In this document: in pieces, positions 24,735 through 32,491 of the stretch
How positions within the stretch are numbered: position 1 is the stretch's first letter
How the letters are laid out: each line of letters begins with the position of its first letter
NCBI GenBank assembly: GCA_934513685.1
Contig: CAKSWY010000013.1
Span: 6,578-70,577, forward strand
Direction of reading: 5' to 3'
DNA length: 64,000 nucleotides
Source of the DNA: an uncultured Oscillospiraceae bacterium
Lineage (GTDB): Bacteria > Bacillota > Clostridia > Oscillospirales > Ruminococcaceae
The notes under the pieces: generated by a model
What the model was told of the DNA's origin: nothing
What the model saw: only the letters and a program-made list of their open reading frames with translations
Database searches by the model: none
Translations under genes and position numbers: made by a program

Positions 24735-25831
24735 AACCGTTTTTGCATACCGAAGGGCTGGCGGTGGGCTACAACGGCCGCCCGCTTCTGGAAGAGGTCT
24801 GCCTGGCGGTGCGCCGCGGGGAGATTCTGACCCTCATCGGCCCCAACGGGGCGGGCAAATCGACCATTCTCAAAACCATTGCCCGCCAGTTGACCCCCAT
24901 TCGCGGTACCGTGTATCTGGACGGGGACTCCGTCTGGGGAATGCAGGAGGGCGAGCTGGCCAAGCGGCTGGCGCTAGTGACCACCGGCCGGGTGGACCCG
25001 GAGCTGATGACCTGCCTGGATGTGGTGGAGACCGGCCGTTACCCCTACACCGGGCGGCTGGGCATCCTCAGCCGGGAGGATCGGCGCATTGCCGCCGAGG
25101 CCCTGGCCCAGGTGGGCGGCGAGGCATTGGCCGAGCGGCCCTTCGCCTGCATCAGCGACGGCCAGCGCCAGCGGATTCTGCTGGCCCGGGCGCTGTGCCA
25201 GCAGCCGGACGTGATCGTGCTGGATGAGCCGACTTCCTATTTGGACATCCGCCACAAGCTGGAGCTGCTGAACCTGCTGAAGCGGCTGGTGCACCAAAAG
25301 CAGCTGGCGGTGGTGATGTCGCTGCACGAACTGGATCTGGCACAGCGTGTGTCCGATACGGTGGTGTGCGTGAACGGCAGCCGCATTGAGCGTTGCGGCA
25401 CCCCCGAAGAGATTTTTGCGGCGGACTACATTCGCCGCCTGTATGGCCTGACCGGCGGCAGCTACGAGCCGGTGTTCGGCAGCGTCGAGCTGGAAGCGAT
25501 TCCCGGCCCGCCGCGGGTGTTTGTCATCGGCGGCGGGGGCAGCGGCGTGCCGGTGTACCGGCGGCTTCAGCGGCAGGGCATTGCCTTTGCCGCGGGCATT
25601 CTGGCCCCGAACGACCTGGATTATCCCACCGCGAAGGCGCTGGCCGCCAGTCTGGTGGAGGAAGCACCCTATGCGCCAATCCGCCCGGAGACGCTGGAAG
25701 CGGCCAAGCAGGCTCTCGGTGCCTGCGAGAGCGCCGTGTGCACGCTTCCGGAGTTCGGCCCGCTGAACGAGGCCAACCGGGCGCTGTGGGCCTTTGCCGG
25801 CCAGCTGGGAAAGCAGAGCACGCTTGCGTAA
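24731..25831 (+). CDS. ABC transporter ATPase (BtuD/FecE-like) with extra C-terminal domain
   Basis: Residues 1 to about 250 form a normal importer ATPase. Walker A GPNGAGKST is at 37-45, a variant signature is FACISDGQRQRILLARAL, and Walker B is VIVLDEPTSYLD. The switch region is VVMSLHELDLAQRV. About 110 residues follow that usual 250-260-residue members lack. They begin PRVFVIGGGGSGVPVYRRLQ and contain FAAGILAPNDLDYPTAKAL, then APIRPETLEAAKQAL. The glycine loop and alternating strands suggest a small Rossmann-like nucleotide- or ligand-binding domain, which is inference. It is the last gene of the cobalamin-regulated operon. Confidence 0.93.
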   Translation: MKPFLHTEGLAVGYNGRPLLEEVCLAVRRGEILTLIGPNGAGKSTILKTIARQLTPIRGTVYLDGDSVWGMQEGELAKRLALVTTGRVDPELMTCLDVVETGRYPYTGRLGILSREDRRIAAEALAQVGGEALAERPFACISDGQRQRILLARALCQQPDVIVLDEPTSYLDIRHKLELLNLLKRLVHQKQLAVVMSLHELDLAQRVSDTVVCVNGSRIERCGTPEEIFAADYIRRLYGLTGGSYEPVFGSVELEAIPGPPRVFVIGGGGSGVPVYRRLQRQGIAFAAGILAPNDLDYPTAKALAASLVEEAPYAPIRPETLEAAKQALGACESAVCTLPEFGPLNEANRALWAFAGQLGKQSTLA

Positions 25832-25914
25832 ATTTGGCCGCGGCAACGCCGCCGCGCCTGAATGCGGTGCGCCGTATTGTAATCGTGCGGCAAAAACAAA
25901 AGAGCCAAAGAACA

Positions 25915-25964
25915 AGAAACAGACCGCCCTGCGGAGGTGTTCCTCCGCAGGGCGGTCTGTTTCT
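25915..25964 (+). terminator. Strong terminator of the cobalamin-regulated operon
   Basis: A perfect 23-bp stem starting AGAAACAGACCGCCC (25915-25937 with 25942-25964) has a four-base loop and U-rich ends. It also faces the MetE-like gene on the other strand. Confidence 0.9.
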
Positions 25965-26049
25965 ATAAGTACGTAAAAACGCAATTTTAAATTCTGATTC
26001 CGAGTGCTGCTTGTATAAGGTGCCAAGCATAATACAAACTGGAATCTTA

Positions 26050-26111
26050 CGTTCCGCATTCCTCATTCTGAATTCTGCATTCTGAATTCTGCATTTAAAA
26101 TGCGGAACGCC
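26050..26111. repeat. Two 14-base tandem repeats inside a hairpin
   Basis: CATTCTGAATTCTG occurs twice in direct succession (26064-26077 and 26078-26091). They are bracketed by the inverted pair CGTTCCGCATT and AATGCGGAACG. The unit is much more AT-rich than its surroundings. It lies in the 300-base gap between two convergent genes and could also serve as a terminator for the MetE-like gene. Confidence 0.6.
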
Positions 26112-26139
26112 TAACGCTCGAAATCTACTCCGGAAGCTG

Positions 26140-27258
26140 TTACTTTCCCCACACCTCTTCGGCGATCTCCTTCACCAGCGCCAGCTTGGCCCACTGCTGC
26201 ATCTCGGTCAGCTTGTTGCCGATCTCGCAGCTGGCGAAGCCGCACTGGGGGCTGAGGCACAGGCGATCCAGCGGGATGTAACGGGCCGCCTCGTGAATGC
26301 GGTCGATGACGGCCTGCTTATCCTCCAGGCGGGGGTTCTTGGTGGTCACCAGACCCAGCACGACCTTCTTGCCCTCGGCCACGTGCTTCAGCGGCTCAAA
26401 ATTGCCGCTGCGCTCGTCGTCAAACTCCAGATAGAAGGCGTCCGCATTCTCCTGCGCAAACAGGAACGGCGCAACGGGGGCGTAGCCTCCCTGGCTGGCC
26501 CAGGTGGAGTGGTAGTTGCCGCGGCACACATGGGTGGTCAGGGCCAGGTCCGCCGGCTTGCCTTCAATGGCCAGGTTGTTCAGGCGCAGGTACTCCTCCT
26601 GCATCTGGGCGAGGGAGAGGCCGCTGGTTTCCAGGAAGCCCTGGTAGTTGCTGTCGCAGAACATACCCCAGGTGCAGTCGTCAAACTGGACGCTGCGGCA
26701 GCCGGAGGCGTACAGGTCGGCGATGACGGTGCGGTAGGCGGCGGCAATGTCCTGCAGCAGCTGCTCATGGTCGGGGTAAACGGCATCGGTATTTTTGCCG
26801 TTGTCCTCACGGTACAGCTCCGCCAGAAGCTGGGCGGGGGCGGGCATGGTCTGGCGGGCAATGCAGGTCTCGTCCTCAAACTGCTTGACGAACTTGAAGT
26901 GCTCCACAAAGGGGTGGTTTTCGCCGGAGATCTTCCCGGTGAGCTTGATGGAGCCGGGGGTGGTCTCCTCGCCCTGGAAGTAGTAGCCGTGGTTCAGCTC
27001 CACCTCGTCAATGCCCTGGAAGCCCCACATGAAGTCCAGATGCCAGTAGCTGCGGCGGAACTCGCCGTCCGTGATGGCGTGGAACCCGGCGCGCTTCTGC
27101 TTCTCGATCAGCAGCTTGATCTGCGCATTTTCAACTTCGGTCAGGGCGGCCCGGTCGATCTCGCCGGCCTTGAACTGGGCACGGGCGTTTTTCAGGGCCT
27201 GAGGGCGCAGAAAGCTGCCCACAAAATCATAACGGAACGGGGAACGAAGGTCTGCCAT
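26140..27258 (-). CDS. MetE-like methionine synthase homologue (YxjG/YxjH type)
   Basis: This 372-residue protein corresponds to the C-terminal catalytic half of cobalamin-independent methionine synthase, the stand-alone form seen in B. subtilis YxjG/YxjH. It is likely to transfer a methyl group to homocysteine or a related thiol. Family marks are FVGSFLRPQALKNARAQF, KRAGFHAITDGEFRRSYW, DDCTWGMFCDS, TTHVCRGNYHSTW, and CLSPQCGFASCE with the zinc cysteine. The start at 27258 has CAGGAGGAG upstream and is preferred over an upstream extension. A good promoter is at 27337-27365. No S-box was seen here. Confidence 0.92.
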   Translation of the reverse strand: MADLRSPFRYDFVGSFLRPQALKNARAQFKAGEIDRAALTEVENAQIKLLIEKQKRAGFHAITDGEFRRSYWHLDFMWGFQGIDEVELNHGYYFQGEETTPGSIKLTGKISGENHPFVEHFKFVKQFEDETCIARQTMPAPAQLLAELYREDNGKNTDAVYPDHEQLLQDIAAAYRTVIADLYASGCRSVQFDDCTWGMFCDSNYQGFLETSGLSLAQMQEEYLRLNNLAIEGKPADLALTTHVCRGNYHSTWASQGGYAPVAPFLFAQENADAFYLEFDDERSGNFEPLKHVAEGKKVVLGLVTTKNPRLEDKQAVIDRIHEAARYIPLDRLCLSPQCGFASCEIGNKLTEMQQWAKLALVKEIAEEVWGK

Positions 27259-27336
27259 GGGAATCTCCTCCTGTTTGGTCAACGCCCGAAAAAACTGCGT
27301 TCGAGCGAATGGTTTGCGTTTGTTTGGAATGACACC

Positions 27337-27365
27337 AGTATAAAGGAGAAACCGCGCGCTGTAAA
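27337..27365 (-). promoter_or_regulatory. Promoter of the MetE-like gene
   Basis: On the minus strand TTTACA (27360-27365), 17 bases, TATACT (27337-27342). Confidence 0.75.
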
Positions 27366-27376
27366 ATACGAAAAAG

Positions 27377-27415
27377 CTGGGCGCTGCCATAGAAAAAAAC
27401 TATGGTAGCGCCCAG
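27377..27415 (-). terminator. Terminator insulating the MetE-like gene from the phage shard
   Basis: A 16-bp stem CTGGGCGCTGCCATAG (27377-27392) with CTATGGTAGCGCCCAG (27400-27415) has one G-U pair. On the minus strand it is followed by CTTTTTCG. Confidence 0.82.
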
Positions 27416-27439
27416 TGCGTTTATTTTTGGTTAAAAAAA

Positions 27440-27462
27440 TGCAGCTGCGTTAAACAGCTGCA
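27440..27462 (-). terminator. Terminator after the phage gp10 gene
   Basis: TGCAGCTG and CAGCTGCA form an 8-bp stem. On the minus strand ATTTTTTTAACC follows, about 30 bases after the gp10 stop. Confidence 0.7.
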
Positions 27463-27490
27463 AAATAAAAAGCTGAAGGTTTATTTGTCC

Positions 27491-27853
27491 TCACAGCTCG
27501 CTTTTGATGATTTTTTGATACTGCGGCGTGTGATCTGCAACGGCAGGCTTAATGTATGGCTTTGCTCTCTGGCCGTGCGTCATATACGTGTTGCCTTTTG
27601 CATCCGTGTACACCCAGGGCGTTTGTCGCCCACCGGGATAAAACACGCCCGTGCCAAGCTCCACATATGCCGCCTGCTCGTTTACATCCGTTACCGTGTG
27701 CGTGATGCTGTTGCGCAGGTTGCCGGTATCAACAGGGCACAGCTTTTTTGCATACCCCTCTGCCACAAGCCCGCATTTTTCAAGGCCACGAAGCGCTGCC
27801 GCCCTCATAGCGGCTAAAACCTCGTCGGTGTGGTCGGTAATTTCAACGTGCAT
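27491..27853 (-). CDS. HK97 gp10-like phage head-tail protein
   Basis: The start at 27853 (MHVEITDHTDEVLAAMRA) gives 120 residues, normal for the HK97 gp10 family of head-tail connection or tail-completion proteins. Typical parts are KKLCPVDTGNLRNSITHTV, AYVELGTGVFYPGG and the ending KPYIKPAVADHTPQYQKII. It overlaps the 68-residue gene upstream by 11 bases. No other tail or capsid gene is next to it, so it belongs to a remnant and not to a working prophage. Composition is clearly more AT-rich than flanking genes. Confidence 0.85.
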   Translation of the reverse strand: MHVEITDHTDEVLAAMRAAALRGLEKCGLVAEGYAKKLCPVDTGNLRNSITHTVTDVNEQAAYVELGTGVFYPGGRQTPWVYTDAKGNTYMTHGQRAKPYIKPAVADHTPQYQKIIKSEL

Positions 27854-28049
27854 ATTCAACCTTCTCCAGATCGGATTCCACACAGTCGAACAGTTTCCAA
27901 CTGTCCGGCTCGCCCCAGCCTCCTGGAACGCCCTTTTCATCGCTTTCAACAGTATATTTTGTGATTCCGTCAGCGGTTGTGTAGATGTCAACGATCTCCC
28001 CGAGAATTCCCGTCGTTTTAATTCGGACTTTATCGTATTCATTCAGCAT
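27843..28049 (-). CDS. Small protein, possible immunity partner (DUF4926-like)
   Basis: This 68-residue protein begins MLNEYDKVRIKTTGILGEIV. The pattern of a VRLKTG-type strand, a GxIVDIY turn and a YTVES strand resembles the SH3-like DUF4926 proteins. In my memory those often sit next to toxin domains of the type in the preceding frame. The family call is tentative. A GGGGG-containing site precedes the ATG. It overlaps the end of the MuF pseudogene by seven bases and the gp10 start by 11 bases. Confidence 0.6.
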   Translation of the reverse strand: MLNEYDKVRIKTTGILGEIVDIYTTADGITKYTVESDEKGVPGGWGEPDSWKLFDCVESDLEKVEYAR

Positions 28050-29042
28050 TTTTTTTGCCCCCTTTCACTTCTGAATGCCGTTATAATTCGCGGTGCGTCA
28101 CCCGGTTTATCTATCCGCCACCCAGTGCAAAATATTCTTTCTTTTGTTACGCCGAGTTTCATGTAAATATTGAATTTTGTCGAGCCGTCATTGTTTTCTG
28201 AAATATCCACAGCTTTGCTCATGTCAAACTGCCGTGCAATGTTATACCGCAGCTGCAAAACATCATTTTCCGTATACCCGACATTGAAAAAATGATCCGC
28301 GTGCATTGCCCCCGATTTAAGGAAATACCCCGTAAATTTTTTCGGTGTAGTAACGCACGGCGCATTATTTACAAAATCCGTTTTCCGTTTATCCGTTTTC
28401 AGCCGTGCCCACTTTTCAGGATCATTATATTTTAGATTCTGGAAGGAATCAAGAGTGCCGGGAACATTCTTCCCCAGAACGCTTTTGTATTCCGCCCATT
28501 GTGCCCGGTCGGACGAGAGTTTTTTGCCTTTTTTGATGTACGTATCCCACACATATCGGTTTTCCGATTTTTTCCAGCTTTCCCACTGCGCATAGGTCAT
28601 ATCCGAGACGAGTATGCTCTTCCCCGTTTCCGGGTCACGTGCGCGGCGCAGCGGGTTCGGGGCTTTCGGCACATCGTCACAGAGTACAGCGGCAGTTATA
28701 CACCAAATACCCCGGGGCGCTTGTGTCCCCAGGGTACATGATCTCGTAGCCATCAACGTGGAAGGGCTTGTCTGTTTCCGACGTTTGCCCATCCAGCATT
28801 GCGTGGGCGTGGCGTGTGCGGCCGTCCAGTGTGGCCAGCCACTCCTTTTTCAGCTTGATGCCCATTCCTTCGGCGGCGTGGTAGCTGTCCATCCTGCCCG
28901 CATTCTGTGCCGCTGTGGTGGCCGTGCGGGCTGTGCGGATAGCAGACGCAAGGCTCATTCCCTGCATCCGGTTTTGCAGGTCACTCGAGATTTTATCAAT
29001 CCCTTTGCCCTGCAAAATGCGGCTTGGTACAAACAGACAAAA
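28043..29042 (-). pseudogene. Frameshifted, 5'-truncated MuF phage head protein with toxin-like C-terminus
   Basis: Two frames together make one protein. The first (29015 to about 28677) carries the MuF/SPP1 gp7 head-morphogenesis signature: NAGRMDSYHAAEGMGIKLKK, WLATLDGRTRHAHAMLDGQT and YPGD, closing with NCRCTL. A stop follows at once. The second frame, from about 28685 to 28043, continues naturally with RRARDPETGKSILVSDMTYA. It ends in a domain containing KSGAMHADHFFNVGYTEND and FNIYMKLGVTKERIFCTGWR, which I tentatively relate to DUF6883-type toxin domains. One indel near 28680 explains the break. The N-terminal head domain is missing: an in-frame stop appears at about 29043, where phage sequence meets the chromosome. 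Confidence 0.82.
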
Positions 29043-29066
29043 TCATCGGCCGAACAGGGCGGCCAC

Positions 29067-29978
29067 TTACCCCTCGGCGGCGGAAACAGCCTCGCGGAGC
29101 AATTCGATGTACCGCTTGCCAAACCGGCTGAGAACGGCGTCTTTTCGGGTGAGATAGCCGATCTCCATATAGTCCTCCACCAGAAGGGGCACCGCCACGA
29201 TGTTGGAGCCGTTCAGGGCCTCGTTGATGACGCCGCTGCAGATGGTGTAGCCGTTCAGCCCGATGAGCAGATTGAACAGGGTGGCCCGGTCGCACACAAG
29301 AATGTCCTTTTTGCTGTCCAGCGTGCTGAGGATCTCCTCGTAGAAATAGAAGGCGTTGTGCTCCCCCTGCTCGTAGGAAAGGCGGGGATAGGGGGCAAGG
29401 TCCTCCAGCGTCAGGGCCTGTTTCCGGGCCAGCGGGCTGGCCGAGCTGACAAACACATGGGGCTTGGCCGTGAACAGCGGGGTGAACACCAGCTCCTTTT
29501 CCCGAATGACCTTGTTCAGTACGGTCTCGTTGAAGGGGTTCCGGTACAACAGCCCCACCTCACTGCGCAGACGGGCCACATCCTCCAGAATTTCGTAGGT
29601 CTGGGTCTCCCGAATGCGGAAGTCGTATTCCTCGCCATCGTACTCCTTCAAAAGCGCCACAAAGGCCTCCACCGCGAAGGAATAATGCTGGGAAGAGACG
29701 CAGAACTGGTGCTTGACCGGGGCGGCCCCGCAATATTTTTCCTCAATCAGGCGGGTCTGTTCCAGCACCTGGCGGGCGTAGCCGAGAAACTCCTCGCCCT
29801 CGGGCGTCAGCGTGGCGCCCTTGTTGGTGCGCCGGAAGATCGTGATGCCCAGTTCCCGCTCCAGCTCCCGGATGGAGGCGGTCAGACTGGGCTGGGAGAG
29901 AAACAGCTGCTTGGCGGCCTCGCTGAAGGACCCGGTGCGGGCGGCGGCCACCACGTGGTTCAGTTGATGCAGGGTCAT
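29067..29978 (-). CDS. LysR-family transcriptional regulator
   Basis: This 303-residue regulator has an N-terminal winged helix-turn-helix (MTLHQLNHVVAAARTGSFSE, with AAKQLFLSQPSLTASIRELE) and a C-terminal effector domain (PVKHQFCVSSQHYSFAVEAF). The start at 29978 has ACGGAGGGA upstream and sits in an ATGA overlap with the stop of the next LysR gene, so both come from one transcript. Having two different LysR proteins in one unit is unusual. The effector is unknown. Confidence 0.92.
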   Translation of the reverse strand: MTLHQLNHVVAAARTGSFSEAAKQLFLSQPSLTASIRELERELGITIFRRTNKGATLTPEGEEFLGYARQVLEQTRLIEEKYCGAAPVKHQFCVSSQHYSFAVEAFVALLKEYDGEEYDFRIRETQTYEILEDVARLRSEVGLLYRNPFNETVLNKVIREKELVFTPLFTAKPHVFVSSASPLARKQALTLEDLAPYPRLSYEQGEHNAFYFYEEILSTLDSKKDILVCDRATLFNLLIGLNGYTICSGVINEALNGSNIVAVPLLVEDYMEIGYLTRKDAVLSRFGKRYIELLREAVSAAEG

Positions 29979-30898
29979 GCCTGTCCCTCCGTTTCGGTCA
30001 AAACTTTCTGCCCCTCGCACAGCAGCCGCAGAAACTGCCGGGCTGCCGGGCTGGGAGAGCGCCGGGTGTCCCGAATCAGGGCGATCTGACGCAGGGGGAT
30101 GGTCTCCACCAGATCCACCTGGAACACCTGCCCGCTGGCCAGGGCGTTTTCGGCCAGGGGGCGGGGCACAAAGCCAAGGCCCAGCCCGCTTTGCACCATG
30201 GGCAGAATCTGGTCGGTGGTGGCGGCCTCGGTGTCCGGTTCCAGCTCCAGCCCGCAGCGCAGGTACAGCTGCCGGTAGAAGGCGTAGGTCATGGTTTCGC
30301 TGCCCAGGCAGATGAGGGGGTATTCCTGCAGCTGCTCCAGCCGCCAGCGGCGGCCCTTCAGAAAGGCAAAGTCCTCCCCGGCCACCAGTACGTCCTGAAA
30401 GGGGTCCAGCAGGGTCTGGCGCATGGCGGGGCGCAGCTGGGTGGGGGTGGTGACCACGCAGAAATCCGCCAGGCCCCGCTCCAGAGCCTGAATGGCCTGA
30501 GGGGTGGAGTGGTTGGCAATGCGCAGCCGAATGCCCGGGTATTCCCGGTGGAACGCCCGCATCTTGCTCAGCAGCAGGATGTGCAGGGCCGTCTCGCTGG
30601 CGTCAATGGTCAGGCTGCCGGTCTGCAGCGAGGTGATGCCCTCCAGTTCGTTCTCCCCGGCCAAAAGCTGCTCCTGGGCGATGGCCACGTGGGCGTACAG
30701 GGCCTCGCCCTCGGGGGTCAGGGTCACGCCGCGGGTGCTGCGCACCAGCAGCTTGCAGCCCAGCTGTGCCTCCAGACGGTTCAGGCCGCGGGTCATGTTG
30801 GGCTGGCTCATCTGCAGAATGTTGGCGGCCTTGGTCAGGCTTCGGTAGCGGCAGACGTAATAAAAAAGCCGGTAATAGTCCTGATTGACGTTCAGCAT
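29975..30898 (-). CDS. LysR-family transcriptional regulator, divergent from aminotransferase
   Basis: This 307-residue regulator has the helix-turn-helix YRSLTKAANILQMSQPNMTR and recognition part LNRLEAQLGCKLLVRSTRGV. A periplasmic-binding-protein-like effector domain follows (LTIDASETALHILLLSKMRA). It starts 273 bases from the divergent aminotransferase gene, the classic LysR layout, so it may control that gene and itself. An AT-rich near-dyad ATAAATTATATGCAAAACAT at 30940-30960 is a candidate operator. Confidence 0.92.
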   Translation of the reverse strand: MLNVNQDYYRLFYYVCRYRSLTKAANILQMSQPNMTRGLNRLEAQLGCKLLVRSTRGVTLTPEGEALYAHVAIAQEQLLAGENELEGITSLQTGSLTIDASETALHILLLSKMRAFHREYPGIRLRIANHSTPQAIQALERGLADFCVVTTPTQLRPAMRQTLLDPFQDVLVAGEDFAFLKGRRWRLEQLQEYPLICLGSETMTYAFYRQLYLRCGLELEPDTEAATTDQILPMVQSGLGLGFVPRPLAENALASGQVFQVDLVETIPLRQIALIRDTRRSPSPAARQFLRLLCEGQKVLTETEGQA

Positions 30899-30963
30899 GG
30901 CGGAAAGCTCCTCTTCAAAATTGCTTATAAGTAAATGATATAAATTATATGCAAAACATATAT

Positions 30964-30992
30964 TTTACAGATGCCTGTGCCCACAGTATAAT
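30964..30992 (+). promoter_or_regulatory. Promoter of the aminotransferase gene
   Basis: TTTACA (30964-30969), 17 bases, TATAAT (30987-30992). It abuts the AT-rich candidate LysR operator at 30940-30968. Confidence 0.75.
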
Positions 30993-31171
30993 ACAAAACG
31001 GCACAAAACACAAGAAGTGGAACATGCCGATGAGGGGAATGCAGGCACAAAACCGTGCCGCCCAACTCTCCTTCGCGCCCAGCCGGGCACCCGCAAGCAG
31101 CCCGGCCGTGTGTGAAGGAGCCCGGGAAACGAACCGCGCCCGGCGGGCGCGCAACAGATTGGAGAACGACC

Positions 31172-32491
31172 ATGCGCTATCAGGAAATGAGCCAGAGAGA
31201 ATTGCAGCGGGAGTACCGCAAACTGTCGGCCGCATATCGGGAGATGGAGCAGCAGGGGCTGCACCTGGACCTCTCCCGCGGAAAACCGTCCCCGGAACAG
31301 CTGGAGCTTTCCCGCAAGATGCTGGACGAGGTGAACAGCGGTTCGGTGCTGGACAGTGTGGACGGCACCGACTGCCGGAACTACGGCGGGCTGGACGGCA
31401 TTCCTGAGGCAAAGGCCCTGCTGGCCGGCATGGTGGGCTGCCGCCCTGAACAGGTGATCGTGGGCGGCAACAGCAGCCTGACCCTGATGTTCGACATCCT
31501 GAGCCACGCCATGATCGACGGGCTGCTGGGCGGCACCCCCTGGTGCCAGGTGCCCGACCGGAAATTCCTCTGCCCGGTGCCCGGCTACGACCGGCACTTT
31601 GCCATGACCGAGCACTTCGGCTTCGAGCTGGTGCCTGTGCCCATGCTGGCAGACGGCCCGGATATGAACCTGGTGGAGCGGCTGGTGTGCGAGGACGCGA
31701 GCATCAAGGGCATCTGGTGCGTGCCCAAGTACCAGAACCCCACCGGCGTGGTGTTCAGCCATGAGGTGCTGGAGCGGTTTGCAAACCTGAAGCCCGCGGC
31801 CAAGGATTTCCGCATTTTCTGGGACAATGCCTACTGCGTGCACGACCTGTACCCGGACGAGGCCGAGCCTCTGCCGGACATTCTGAGCCTGTGCGAGCAG
31901 GCCGGCAGCCCGGACCTGGTGTATGAGTTCTGTTCCACCAGCAAGGCAGCCTTCCCCGGGGCGGGCATCAGCGGGGTGGCGGCCAGCGCGGCCAACCTGA
32001 TCGAACTGCGCCGGGTGTGGAAGTTTGCCACCATCGGCCCGGACAAGCTGAACCAGCTGCGTCAGGCCCGGTTCTTCCGGAACACGGCCGGGCTGAAGGC
32101 CCACATGGCGCGCCATGCCGAGCTGCTGCGCCCCAAGTTTGAGCGGGTGGAGGCCATCCTGAAGGAGGACCTGGCCCGCAGCGGGGCCGGAAGTTGGACC
32201 GAGCCGAAGGGCGGCTACTTCATCTCCTTCGACACGCTGCCGGGCTGTGCGGCCCGCACGGTGGAGCTGTGCAAAAAGGCCGGAGTAAAGTTCACCCCCG
32301 CGGGCGCCACCTGGCCCTGCGGCCGCGACCCGGAGGACCGGAACATCCGCCTGGCCCCCAGCTACGCCAGCCTGGAGGAGATCGAACTGGCGGTTCGGCT
32401 GTTCACGATCTGCGTGCGTCTGGCTGCCCTGGAGTCTCTGGCATCCATGCAGGTGGGCAGCGCGGATATGGAAGGTGAGCGCATTGCGTAA
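31172..32491 (+). CDS. PLP-dependent aminotransferase, class I/II fold (Asp_aminotransf type)
   Basis: This 439-residue enzyme belongs to the fold-type I group whose clostridial members are annotated as aspartate or MocR-like aminotransferases. Landmarks are LHLDLSRGKPSPEQLELSRK, CRNYGGLDGIPEAKALLAGM, IVGGNSSLTLMFD, KYQNPTGVVFS, the Asp-Tyr part WDNAYCVHDLY and the PLP lysine in EFCSTSKAAFPGAGISG. The start at 31172 has TTGGAGAACG upstream; a longer in-frame extension has no site. Its end overlaps the DUF1275 gene by 17 bases. The preferred amino acid cannot be told. Confidence 0.92.
   Translation: MRYQEMSQRELQREYRKLSAAYREMEQQGLHLDLSRGKPSPEQLELSRKMLDEVNSGSVLDSVDGTDCRNYGGLDGIPEAKALLAGMVGCRPEQVIVGGNSSLTLMFDILSHAMIDGLLGGTPWCQVPDRKFLCPVPGYDRHFAMTEHFGFELVPVPMLADGPDMNLVERLVCEDASIKGIWCVPKYQNPTGVVFSHEVLERFANLKPAAKDFRIFWDNAYCVHDLYPDEAEPLPDILSLCEQAGSPDLVYEFCSTSKAAFPGAGISGVAASAANLIELRRVWKFATIGPDKLNQLRQARFFRNTAGLKAHMARHAELLRPKFERVEAILKEDLARSGAGSWTEPKGGYFISFDTLPGCAARTVELCKKAGVKFTPAGATWPCGRDPEDRNIRLAPSYASLEEIELAVRLFTICVRLAALESLASMQVGSADMEGERIA

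Noticed and set aside
27491..29042. An intact prophage
   Set aside because: Only three structural pieces remain, with no integrase, terminase, portal or capsid gene, and one is frameshifted and truncated.
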